Source: Caulobacter zeae (GTDB lineage Bacteria > Pseudomonadota > Alphaproteobacteria > Caulobacterales > Caulobacteraceae). Taken from it: a DNA stretch of 64,000 nucleotides. Position 1 is the first letter of the stretch. Every line of letters starts with the position of its first letter. The DNA lies in contig NZ_PJRS01000009.1 in the NCBI RefSeq assembly GCF_002858925.1, forward strand, positions 118,854 to 182,853, written 5' to 3'. Both the position numbers and the translations under genes were made by a program. Positions 48,286-56,206 of this stretch are shown piece after piece. The notes beneath the pieces were generated by a model that did no database searches, was not told the DNA's origin, and was given only the letters and a program-made list of their open reading frames with translations.

Positions 48286-48944
48286 GCGCGTCCGTGAAGA
48301 AAGCCGCCCTGGCCAGGAAAATCGCCTCGGGCCTGACGCTGGCTGGCCTGGCGCTCGCCCTGTCGGGCTGCATCAGCGTGTTCCCCAAGGCCGATCCCTC
48401 GGGCATGTACCGCTTCGGGACCACCGCGCCGGCCGCCGCCAAGGGCCCGCCCGGGGCGATGTTCGGCGTGCTGAAGGCCCCGACGGTCTTCACCCGCCCC
48501 TCGGCCGGCGACCGCATCCTGACCACCGGCCCCGGCGGCGAGGCGGCCTATGTCGCCGGCGCCCGCTGGATCGCCCCGGCCAGCGTGCAGTTCGACGAGG
48601 CCCTGTCGCGCGCCTTCGACGCCGATCCCGGCCGGGCCCGCCTGATCGGCCGCGGCGAGGTGGCCAAGGCCCAGATGGTCCTGCGGCTCGAAGTCCGCAC
48701 CTTCGAGGCCGCCTATGTCGACGGCCCCAAGGCCCCGCCCGAGATCATCATCCAGGTGCGCGGCGTCATCAGCCGCACCGGCGACCGCGCCCTGGTCGGC
48801 GACCAGGTGTTCGAAGCCAAGGTGAAAGCCGCCGACAACCGCGTCGGCCCCATCGTCGCCGCCTTTGACCAGGCCAACGCGAAGGTCATCGGTGACCTGG
48901 TGGGCTGGATCAACGCGGCGGGCGCGGGCCTGCCGACTGAGTAA
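48282..48944 (+). CDS. ABC-type transport auxiliary lipoprotein (PqiC/ABC_trans_aux-like)
   Basis: A 220-residue lipoprotein starting with GTG at 48282. The signal peptide ends in the lipobox LALSGC, Cys29 being the lipidated residue. The mature part includes YRFGTTAPAAA, AARW-like GARWIAPASVQFDEALSRAF and VRGVISRTGDRALVGDQVF, the layout of the PqiC-like auxiliary proteins that sit with MCE systems. It is probably bound to the outer membrane facing the periplasm. The GTGA overlap with the MCE gene marks it as the last gene of the operon. Confidence 0.88.
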   Translation: MSASVKKAALARKIASGLTLAGLALALSGCISVFPKADPSGMYRFGTTAPAAAKGPPGAMFGVLKAPTVFTRPSAGDRILTTGPGGEAAYVAGARWIAPASVQFDEALSRAFDADPGRARLIGRGEVAKAQMVLRLEVRTFEAAYVDGPKAPPEIIIQVRGVISRTGDRALVGDQVFEAKVKAADNRVGPIVAAFDQANAKVIGDLVGWINAAGAGLPTE

Positions 48945-48958
48945 GGCGCTACGCAACA

Positions 48959-49092
48959 GATCCTCCCCCTCTGGGGGAGGTGGCCCGGAGGGCCGGAGGG
49001 GGGGACGTTCTCAGCTGCCGCGACGTCGGAAGGTCATCACCAACTCCCCCCGCCGATCGCTACGCGATCGCCTCCCCCACAGGGGGAGGTTT
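48959..49092. repeat. Inverted intergenic repeat (CCTCCCCCTCTGGGGGAGG type)
   Basis: The left unit starts GATCCTCCCCCTCTGGGGGA with GGTGGCCCGGAGGGCC and GGAGGGGGGG. The right unit reads CCCCCCGCCGATCGCTACGC and GCCTCCCCCACAGGGGGAGG. It fills the gap between the mla-type operon and the converging DUF2336 gene and nearly matches the copies at 21359 and 28225. Confidence 0.82.
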
Positions 49093-49108
49093 CCGGAGAA
49101 GAAGCCCC

Positions 49109-50242
49109 CTACCCCGCCGCGCGGGCCTTGAAGCCCGCCAGGCGGTCCAGCTTGTCGAGCAGGTAGTCGCTCTCTTCGCGCGACACGGCCTGGGAAGAGG
49201 TCAGGAAGCGTTGCAGCATGTGTTCCTGGAACCGTTCGCGCTCGCCGGGACGGCCGTCGAACTCCATGCCGTGATAGGCGTCGACCCCGGCGCGGAAGGC
49301 CGGATAGAGGCGCGACGGCAGGCCGGCCCGCTCGTAGACGGCCTTGAGGCCCAACGCGCCGGCGTCGTGCACCATCAGCCAGGTGCGGTGATGCGGCACG
49401 CCGGCCAGTTCGGCCAGCCCCCACTCGACGAAGGTCATGTGGCCATGGGCCAGGGCCCGCAACAGCAGCGACGGCGTCAGGCGGCCGGCGCGGTTCAGGT
49501 GGGCGACGAAGGCCTTGGGATCGGCGGTGCGGCCGGCCTGGTCGACCAGGTCGATGGTCGCCCGTTCCTTGGCCCCGACGATGATCTCCAGCGCCCGCTC
49601 GGCCGACAGGGCGTGATTGTCGAGGATGTGCTCGCGCAGCTGGTCGCCGACCATGTCGATCAGGCGCTCGGTCACCGACAGCGGCAGCACCGCGCGGTAG
49701 GCGACCGCCTGCAGCACGCTCTCGGACTTGGCGAAGCGGTCCAGCGCCTTCTGTAGGGCCAGGTCGGAGAACCGGGCATTGTCGTTGGCGCAGACCGCGG
49801 CCACGACGTCTTCCGGAGCCTGGTCGACCAGCAGGCCGGTGACCTTGCTCGACAGCTTGGGCCGGCGGGCGACCGCCATCTGGCGGACCGGCCCGCCCAG
49901 GCGGATGATCTCGGCCAGGTCGTGGTCGGTGAACACCGGCGAGAAGCTGATCACCGGCAGAGACACGCTCTCGACGTCGCGCGCCAGGCGGTTGGCCACG
50001 TCCGGCGGCAGCAGCGGCGAGGTCTTCAAGGTGACGGCCAGGGCCCGGCGCACCAGCTCGGCGGCGTCGGCGGCCATGACCCGCAGGATTTCCTGGGCCT
50101 GCAGGCGCTCTTCCTCGCTCAGTTCGGCGCGATCGATCTTGCGGCATAGCCGATGGGCGGCCAGGGCGCGCTCGTCAGGCGTCGCGCCCTTCACGAGCAT
50201 GCGGATGTCGTCGTTGGTCAGCGCGGCGCGGGTCGTGGCCAT
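49109..50242 (-). CDS. DUF2336 family protein
   Basis: A 377-residue, soluble, mostly helical protein. Characteristic stretches are LVKGATPDERALAAHRLC, LVRRALAVTLKTSPLLP, DVESVSLPVISFSPVFTD, VCANDNARFSDLALQKAL and VLPLSVTERLIDMVGDQL. The repeated two-helix units resemble HEAT-like solenoids, as expected for the family, which is common in Alphaproteobacteria and may bind proteins in signalling; no enzyme motif is present. It is divergent from a hybrid kinase across 158 bases that hold two GANTC sites and several TTAA tetramers. Confidence 0.88.
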   Translation of the reverse strand: MATTRAALTNDDIRMLVKGATPDERALAAHRLCRKIDRAELSEEERLQAQEILRVMAADAAELVRRALAVTLKTSPLLPPDVANRLARDVESVSLPVISFSPVFTDHDLAEIIRLGGPVRQMAVARRPKLSSKVTGLLVDQAPEDVVAAVCANDNARFSDLALQKALDRFAKSESVLQAVAYRAVLPLSVTERLIDMVGDQLREHILDNHALSAERALEIIVGAKERATIDLVDQAGRTADPKAFVAHLNRAGRLTPSLLLRALAHGHMTFVEWGLAELAGVPHHRTWLMVHDAGALGLKAVYERAGLPSRLYPAFRAGVDAYHGMEFDGRPGERERFQEHMLQRFLTSSQAVSREESDYLLDKLDRLAGFKARAAG

Positions 50243-50400
50243 GGGCCTGGCCTTCTGCGAATGGACGGTCGAATCAAAGGATGGGCGGTTAGGCTTAACG
50301 ATTGTTTGCCCTTAAAGCCCTGTGCATTAACGATACCGCGTAACCCCCCGCAAACCGTGCTCGCCTAGCGTCCTCGCTTGAACGCCCGAGGATCCGATTC

Positions 50401-52227
50401 TTGTTCGCTGAGCGCCGAACCCACGATGTGAAAAGGCCCGGAGCCGACACCGCGCTCGCCCTCGGCGTGCAGGTGGCGCTGCTGCCCTACGCCCTGGCCA
50501 TCTTCGCCGTAAGCCTGCCCTTCTTCGTCTGGGCGGGCTCGTTCGCCCGCAACGCGGTGTGGATGTCGCTGAGCTTCGCGATCTTCGCCATCAACTGGGG
50601 CGTGTTCTACGGGATCAACAGCTGGCTGAAGACGCCGAAGGCCGAAGACCTGACCATGCGCCTGCGGCTTCAGGTCGCGGGCGGCCTCCTGTGGGCGCTG
50701 GGCGTGGTCCAGATGTCGGCTTTCGCAGACGGCGCCGGACCGATCCGCGAGACCCTGCTGCTGCTGGCCGCGGCCGCCGGCATGGTCTGCATCTTCTTCG
50801 CCTCCCCCGTGCCGCAGTGCCTCGTCGTGGTGGCCCCGGTGGCGGCGGCGGGACCGCTGTGGGCGCTGTTCAGCCGCCCCGAAAGCCGCCAGACCGGCCT
50901 GATGGTCGTCGGCGGCCTCGCCCTGGCGCTGGCGATGGCGCTGATCTTCAACCGCATGCTGCGCCGCCAGCACGCGCTGGCCGTGGCCCATGAAGCCCTG
51001 ATCGAGGAACGGATGCGCGTGCTGGAAAGCGCCGAGCGCACCGCCCGCTCCAAGTCCGACATCGTCGCCACCCTGAGCCACGAGATCCGCAACGGCCTGA
51101 CAGGCGTCACCCACGTGCTGGCCGCCGCCGCCGGCAAGGGCGGTCGCGCCGCGCCCTCCCGCGAGCAGCTGAACGCCGCCCTGGACGCGGCCCAGGACCT
51201 GATCGCGGTGCTCAACGCCACGCTCGACGCCGAAACCGCCGAGTCCGGCCGCCTGGCGGTCGAGACCCAGGCCTTCGAACCGGTGCGCCTGGTCCGCGAC
51301 CTCGTGCTGCTGGAGCGTCCCCACGCCCTGGCCAAGGGCCTGGAGCTGGCCGTGCATGTCGACGCCTCGCTGGAGAACCGGGTGCTTGGCGCGGCCATGG
51401 CCGACCCGATGCGCACCCGCCAGATCATCGCCAACCTCGTGGGCAACGCGGTGAAGTACACCGTCCGCGGCCGCGTCGAGGTGCGGATCGAGCCGCGCGG
51501 CGACGACCGCTTCGCCATCGAGGTCGCCGACACCGGCCCTGGCCTGTCGCCCGAGGAACTGGAGCAGGCCTTCGAACCCTTCCGCCGCGTCGAGCGCACC
51601 GGCGCGGGCGTCAACGGCGCGGGGCTTGGCCTGTCGCTGTCGCGCCAGCTGGCCCGGCTGATGGGCGGCGCGCTGGAGACCAGCAGCGCGCTGGGCGTCG
51701 GCAGTTGCTTCACCGTCCTGCTGCCCTACGACGCCGCCTGCCCCTGCCCGCAGGAGCCGGTCGAGGAGACCCTGGCCGCCGCCGACCCGGCCCCCGACGT
51801 CCAGCGCAGCCTGCGCGTCCTGATCGCCGAGGACGACGCCCTGAACGCGGCCATGCTGCGCGCCATCCTCGAGCAGCTCGGCCACCAGGTGGTCCACGCC
51901 CAGAACGGCCGTCGCGCCGTCGACCTGGCCAAGGTCTGCGAGTTCGACCTCGTCATGCTCGACGGCCGCATGCCGGTGCTGGATGGCCCGCAGACCGCAG
52001 CCGAACTGCGCGCCATGCCCGGCGCCAACGGCCAGCTGCCGATCATCGCCGTCATCGGCGGCGACGCCGACGAAGCCCGCGAATGCACCGAGGCCGGCGC
52101 CGACACCGTGCTGCGCAAGCCGGTCAGCGTTGCGGGCGTCGCCCGCGCCGTGGCCGACGCCGCCGCCCTCACCCGTCACCCCCGTTCCGAGGGAAACAGA
52201 GCCGAAGCCTCCCGCGGCGTGGCCTGA
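50401..52227 (+). CDS. Membrane hybrid histidine kinase with receiver domain
   Basis: A 608-residue protein starting with TTG at 50401 after GAGGATC; no ATG in frame is nearby. Residues about 20-190 contain five to six membrane segments. A short coiled coil leads to the H-box TLSHEIRNGLTGV (His227), then HATPase motifs IIANLVGNAVKYT, DTGPGLSPEE and GAGLGLSLSRQL. A receiver follows, with IAEDDALN and phospho-acceptor Asp521 in VMLDGRMPVLDG. It probably senses an envelope or membrane-linked signal; no partner regulator is adjacent. Another Caulobacter-type feature is the GATTC methylation site right before the start. Confidence 0.92.
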   Translation: MFAERRTHDVKRPGADTALALGVQVALLPYALAIFAVSLPFFVWAGSFARNAVWMSLSFAIFAINWGVFYGINSWLKTPKAEDLTMRLRLQVAGGLLWALGVVQMSAFADGAGPIRETLLLLAAAAGMVCIFFASPVPQCLVVVAPVAAAGPLWALFSRPESRQTGLMVVGGLALALAMALIFNRMLRRQHALAVAHEALIEERMRVLESAERTARSKSDIVATLSHEIRNGLTGVTHVLAAAAGKGGRAAPSREQLNAALDAAQDLIAVLNATLDAETAESGRLAVETQAFEPVRLVRDLVLLERPHALAKGLELAVHVDASLENRVLGAAMADPMRTRQIIANLVGNAVKYTVRGRVEVRIEPRGDDRFAIEVADTGPGLSPEELEQAFEPFRRVERTGAGVNGAGLGLSLSRQLARLMGGALETSSALGVGSCFTVLLPYDAACPCPQEPVEETLAAADPAPDVQRSLRVLIAEDDALNAAMLRAILEQLGHQVVHAQNGRRAVDLAKVCEFDLVMLDGRMPVLDGPQTAAELRAMPGANGQLPIIAVIGGDADEARECTEAGADTVLRKPVSVAGVARAVADAAALTRHPRSEGNRAEASRGVA

Positions 52228-52294
52228 CTAGGCTTCCCAACGCTCGTTTGACCGCTAATCTCGTCTCCAAAGACAAGAAAAGCGGAGGAAGCGG

Positions 52295-53461
52295 ATGCTG
52301 CGGGACCTCAAGGTCGTCGAACTGGCCACCTACATCGCCGCCCCGGGCGCGGCGGGCATACTGGCCGACTGGGGCGCGCAGGTGGTCAAGGTCGAGTCAC
52401 CCGAAGGCGATCCGATGCGCCGATTCTTCGAGACCATCGGCTCGGACCACGCCGCCAACCCGGTCTTCGAGCTCGACAACCGGGGCAAGCGCTCGGTCGT
52501 CCTCGACATCCGCACGCCGGCCGGCGCCGAGGCCCTCAAGCGCCTCGTGGCCACCGCCGACATCTTCCTGACCAACGTCCGCCCCGCCGCCCTGCGCCGC
52601 GCCGGCCTCGACCACGAGACCCTGCGCGCGGCCTTCCCTCGCCTCGTCTATTGCAGCCTCACGGGCTACGGCCTCACAGGTCCCGACGCCGACAAGCCGG
52701 GCATGGACGTCGCCGCCTTCTGGTCCCGCGCCGGGGTCGGCGCCCTGACCGCGCCGAAGGGCGCCGAGCCCTTCCCGATCCGCACCGGCATGGGCGACCA
52801 CGTCACCTCGCTGGCCACCGTCTCGGCGATCCTGGCGGCCGTCCACGAGCGGCATCGCACCGGCGTCGGGCGGCTGGTCGAGACCTCGCTGCTGCGCACC
52901 GGCGCCTACGCCATCGGCTCGGATCTCGCCATCCAGCTGCACTTCGGCAAGCTGGCCTCGACACGTCCGCGCCGCGAGGCCGTGCAGCCGCTCGCCAACT
53001 TCTTCCAGACCCGTGACGGTCGCTGGATCTGCCTGCTGGCCCGCCAGGGCGCGACCGACTGGCCGCGCATCGCCGCCGCGGTGGGTCGCCCCGAACTGGT
53101 CGACGACCCGCGCTTCTCCGGCGCCCGGGGCCGGCGCGAGAACACCGCCGCCCTGGTCGACATCCTCGACGACGCCTTCGGCGCCATGGACTACGAGACG
53201 GCCGCCGCCGCGCTCGACGCGGGCGACATCACCTGGGCGCCCTGGCAGACGCCGCGCGACCTGGTCGAGGACCCGCAGGCCCATGCCGCCGGCTGCTTCG
53301 TCGAGACGTTGGACGGTGGCCGCTCGCCCGCCGCCCCGGCCCGCTTCTCCGACATCGACGAGCGGCCGCGCACGCCCGCGCCGGCGCTGGGCGCGGATAC
53401 GGCCGCCGTCCTGGCAGAGCTCGGCTATTCGAAGGAAGAGATCGAGGCCTTCGGCCCCTAG
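52295..53461 (+). CDS. Class III CoA-transferase (CaiB/BaiF family)
   Basis: A 388-residue CoA-transferase. The N-terminal Rossmann part has VVELATYIAAPGAAGILADWG and VVKVESPEGDP. The catalytic Asp should be the one in GMDVAAFWSRAG, and NRGKRSVVLDI plus SLTGYGLTGP are family hallmarks. It moves CoA between carboxylic acids in the cytoplasm; the substrates are not identifiable. Its stop shares a CTAG with the converging transglycosylase gene. Confidence 0.92.
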   Translation: MLRDLKVVELATYIAAPGAAGILADWGAQVVKVESPEGDPMRRFFETIGSDHAANPVFELDNRGKRSVVLDIRTPAGAEALKRLVATADIFLTNVRPAALRRAGLDHETLRAAFPRLVYCSLTGYGLTGPDADKPGMDVAAFWSRAGVGALTAPKGAEPFPIRTGMGDHVTSLATVSAILAAVHERHRTGVGRLVETSLLRTGAYAIGSDLAIQLHFGKLASTRPRREAVQPLANFFQTRDGRWICLLARQGATDWPRIAAAVGRPELVDDPRFSGARGRRENTAALVDILDDAFGAMDYETAAAALDAGDITWAPWQTPRDLVEDPQAHAAGCFVETLDGGRSPAAPARFSDIDERPRTPAPALGADTAAVLAELGYSKEEIEAFGP

Positions 53462-54333
53462 CGCGCCTTGCCGCCGGCCGAACCGGCGTTGGCGTCCGAC
53501 AGCATGCGCAGCATCTCGGCCGAGAACAGGCTGTTGGCCACGCGGCTGACGCCGCCGCCGTCGTCCGACCGCGTACCGCTGAAGGCGCCGCCATAGCCCT
53601 GCGAACCCCGCAGCACCAGGTCGACGACGGCCTTCTGCTGGTCGATGCGATCAAGGCGCCGGCCAGAGGCGTACTGGATGAAGCCCTCGTCCGCCTGCGG
53701 CTCGCGCTCGCGGACGGTGGGAACGCCGCCATTGCCGCCGGCGCTCTTGGTCAGGTTGGCGTAGACCTCGCCCACCGTGGCGGCGCGGCCCTCGCGATAG
53801 AAGATCGAGCGGTTGGCGGCCGCGGCTTCGGGGAACATCGACGCGGCGCTGGCGCCGGGATTGCGGTTGGCCGCCTCGATCAGGCGGGCCGAGCCCTGCG
53901 GCCCAAGGAAATGGGCGGCGTAGAGCTCGCCCGAGGTCGGGCTGCGCCCCACGCGGCCACGCAGATAGGAGGCATGGTCCGAAGCCAGCTCGCCGGCCAT
54001 CAGCGAAGCGGCGTGCGGATCGAGCTTGAGACCCAGCACGGCCTTGCGGGCCTCGTCGCCGGCGACGCGATATTTGCCGTCGGATCCCTGCTGGATCAGG
54101 TCGGCGTAGCGGGCGTAGCCGTACTTGGCGCCGTGCTTCTTCAGCGTGGCCAGCCAGGTCTGGTCGACGAACTGGAACAGGCCCGAGGCAGACGAGGTCC
54201 GCGCCTTGGCGGCCGGATTGTAGCCGCTCTCGCGCTTGGCGGTCCCCATCAGGAACGTGAAGTCGACACCAGTCGCGTTCGACGCGCGCTGGATCGCCGA
54301 CTCGACGACGTTGCGGATGGATTGGACGGCCAT
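53458..54333 (-). CDS. SLT-domain lytic transglycosylase, PleA-like candidate
   Basis: A 291-residue protein without a classical signal peptide. The SLT domain is at the N-terminus: FLMGTAKRESGYNP with catalytic Glu35, then SASGLFQFVDQTW and YAAHFLGPQGSARLI. The C-terminal third is polar and Gly/Arg-rich. The Caulobacter enzyme PleA, a lytic transglycosylase needed for polar pili and flagellum, is a possible match by domain type; I cannot confirm orthology. A CtrA-type TTAA-N7-TTAA site embedded in a 25-bp inverted repeat lies 20 bases upstream, which supports cell-cycle control of polar or flagellar genes. Confidence 0.85.
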   Translation of the reverse strand: MAVQSIRNVVESAIQRASNATGVDFTFLMGTAKRESGYNPAAKARTSSASGLFQFVDQTWLATLKKHGAKYGYARYADLIQQGSDGKYRVAGDEARKAVLGLKLDPHAASLMAGELASDHASYLRGRVGRSPTSGELYAAHFLGPQGSARLIEAANRNPGASAASMFPEAAAANRSIFYREGRAATVGEVYANLTKSAGGNGGVPTVREREPQADEGFIQYASGRRLDRIDQQKAVVDLVLRGSQGYGGAFSGTRSDDGGGVSRVANSLFSAEMLRMLSDANAGSAGGKAR

Positions 54334-54353
54334 GACCTCAATGTCTGAACCAG

Positions 54354-54378
54354 CGTGGTTAATGCCGCCTTAACCACG
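54354..54378 (-). promoter_or_regulatory. CtrA-type site inside a 25-bp perfect inverted repeat
   Basis: CGTGGTTAA at 54354-54362 is the exact inverse of 54370-54378 with a 7-base spacer. The inner TTAA-N7-TTAA (54359-54373) is the consensus for the cell-cycle regulator CtrA. The element ends 20 bases before the start codon of the transglycosylase gene. It could be a promoter element or a repressing site. Confidence 0.65.
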
Positions 54379-54476
54379 TTTCCACGTTCGCCGGACCGGA
54401 CCGCGACAAGTCGCCCCGCCCCTTCCGGCCGCCCGCGACAAACTGCCACGCTGAAGCTTGCCCCATTTGTGCGAGA

Positions 54477-54504
54477 AACATTGTTTCGATAACGCAACAA
54501 TGTT
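54477..54504 (+). promoter_or_regulatory. Inverted repeat before the GT2 glycosyltransferase gene
   Basis: AACATTGTT at 54477-54485 and AACAATGTT at 54496-54504 are perfect inverted arms separated by 10 bases, 27 bases before the start codon. The AT-rich arms stand out from the GC-rich surroundings. Candidate operator; no regulator is identified. Confidence 0.5.
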
Positions 54505-54531
54505 ACCGCGCGCCAACTTTCGGGGGAAACG

Positions 54532-55356
54532 ATGGCCAGACTCTCGGCCTTGATCTGCGTACACAACGAGGAAGCCCGGCTGGCTGAATGCCTGGCCCGC
54601 CTGTCCTTCGCCGACGAACTCGTGGTCGTGCTCGACCGCTGCACCGACGGCTCGCCGGCGATCGCCAAGCAGTATGGCGCAGTGCTGGTCGAAGGCGCGT
54701 TTCCGCTGGAAGGCCCGCGTCGCGCGGCCGGCGCGGCCGCCGCTACCGGCGACTGGATCCTCGAAATCGACGCCGACGAATATGTCAGCCCCGAACTCGC
54801 CGCCGAAGTGCGGGCCGCCGTGGCGTCCGGCCTGGGCGACTGGCGACAGATCCCGGTCGACAACTATATCGGCGCCCGCCTTGTGAAATACGGCTGGGGC
54901 GGCTCGTTCGGCACCACCTCGGTGGCTCGTCTCTTCCGCCGCGGCGTCAAGAGCTGGGGAACGCAGCGCGTCCATCCGTCGGTGAAGTTCGTCGGCGAAG
55001 CCGGCCCCTCGCTGCGCACGCCGATCCGCCACGAGGTCGACGACAACATCTCCGACATGCTGCGCCGCCTCGACCGCTATACCGAGCTGCGCGCCAGGGA
55101 CCTGGCCGAGACTGGCGAGTGGCCGGGCCTGGGCCGCAACGCCTTCCGCGGCGTGCGCCGCTTCTACAAGTGCTACGTCTCGCGCCAGGGCTGGCGTGAA
55201 GGCGGCTGGGGCTTCCTGATCGCGCTGATGGCGGCGATCTATCCGCTGCTGTCGGTGCTGCGCATGCAGTTGGAAGTGCGCGGCACGGCCTCGATGGTCC
55301 AGGACCCGACGGCGGTCTGCGCCGAGGCCGTGGCCTCGACCTCGCCGCTGGCCTGA
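54532..55356 (+). CDS. GT2 family glycosyltransferase (WaaE/KdtX-like)
   Basis: A 274-residue GT-A enzyme. It has ALICVHNEEARLAECL, DELVVVLDRCTDGS, EIDADEYVSPEL (the DxD-type metal site) and TSVARLFRRGV. The C-terminus has one hydrophobic segment (FLIALMAAIYPLLSVL), so it is probably attached to the inner membrane. The layout resembles WaaE/KdtX transferases that add sugars to the LPS core. Its stop overlaps the next gene start (TGATG), so the two act together, probably on one envelope glycan. Confidence 0.88.
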   Translation: MARLSALICVHNEEARLAECLARLSFADELVVVLDRCTDGSPAIAKQYGAVLVEGAFPLEGPRRAAGAAAATGDWILEIDADEYVSPELAAEVRAAVASGLGDWRQIPVDNYIGARLVKYGWGGSFGTTSVARLFRRGVKSWGTQRVHPSVKFVGEAGPSLRTPIRHEVDDNISDMLRRLDRYTELRARDLAETGEWPGLGRNAFRGVRRFYKCYVSRQGWREGGWGFLIALMAAIYPLLSVLRMQLEVRGTASMVQDPTAVCAEAVASTSPLA

Positions 55357-56111
55357 TGGTCCAGGCGCTCCTGCTGTCATGGGAGCTGGCGCGCTGGCGC
55401 GCCGCCGGCCGTCGCGCCCGCCTGTGGTGGCGCGACGACGACGCCCGCACGCCCGGCCCGGCGCTGGAGCGGCTGCTGGCCCACGCGCTGGCCTTCGACG
55501 CGCCCCTGACGCTGGCGGTCATTCCCGACGGCGACCGCGCCGACCTCGCCCAGCGCCTCGCCGCCGTGCGCGGCGTGCGGGTCGTGCAGCACGGCGCCGA
55601 CCACGTGGACCGCAGCACCGGCGGCGGCGCCTTCGAGTTTCCGCCCGAGCGCACCGCCGACGAGATCGCCGCCGCCCTGCGTGACGGCTGGACCAGACTC
55701 GCCCCCCTGCCCGGCGCGCTGAAACTGTTCACCCCGCCCTGGAACGCGATCCACCCCCGCCTGACCGAGGCCCTGGCCAGCGAGCGCTACGTCGGCTGGA
55801 GCGCCTGGTCGCAAGTCGCGCCCGAAGCCACGCCGCCACGTGTCGACACCCACCTGGACCTGCTGCGCTGGAACCCGGCGCCGCGCTTCCGGGGCAAGGC
55901 TCGCCTGGCCTCGCAGTTGCGCCGCCAGCTGGCGCGACGTCGCAAGGCCGGGACCTGGGACGCGCCGATCGGACTGCTGACCCACCACCTCGACCACGAC
56001 GAGGCGGCGTGGAGGTGGCTCGCCGGACTGATGCGCACGGTCCGCCGCCATCCCGTCCTCACCTGGAGCGACCTGGGCGACCTGCTGCCGGCGACCGGCC
56101 AGGCGAGATAG
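55356..56111 (+). CDS. Polysaccharide-deacetylase-like protein
   Basis: A 251-residue protein with features of the NodB-type fold: WWRDDDAR (metal-binding Asp candidates), VVQHGADH (His), TPPWNAIHP and LLTHHLDHD near the C-terminus. The usual family signatures are present only in weakened form, so a deacetylase activity is not certain. There is no signal peptide, so it may act in the cytoplasm on a lipid-linked or nucleotide-linked sugar. It overlaps the GT2 gene by one base and both probably modify one glycan. Confidence 0.75.
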   Translation: MVQALLLSWELARWRAAGRRARLWWRDDDARTPGPALERLLAHALAFDAPLTLAVIPDGDRADLAQRLAAVRGVRVVQHGADHVDRSTGGGAFEFPPERTADEIAAALRDGWTRLAPLPGALKLFTPPWNAIHPRLTEALASERYVGWSAWSQVAPEATPPRVDTHLDLLRWNPAPRFRGKARLASQLRRQLARRRKAGTWDAPIGLLTHHLDHDEAAWRWLAGLMRTVRRHPVLTWSDLGDLLPATGQAR

Positions 56112-56113
56112 AT

Positions 56114-56152
56114 TTTACGCGCGTCATTTTAACTGTTTACGCGCGTCATTTT
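56114..56152 (+). promoter_or_regulatory. Tandem 17-bp direct repeat upstream of the TonB gene
   Basis: TTTACGCGCGTCATTTT occurs exactly twice, at 56114-56130 and 56136-56152, with a 22-bp period (about two helix turns), ending 54 bases before the TonB-protein start. Such spacing suits a cooperative dimeric activator or repressor. The first copy begins right after the deacetylase-like stop codon. Confidence 0.6.
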
Positions 56153-56206
56153 CCGTGACAGCGTGAAGACGTCGACACCGATCGACGCCGCTTCACGGAG
56201 GTCGCC

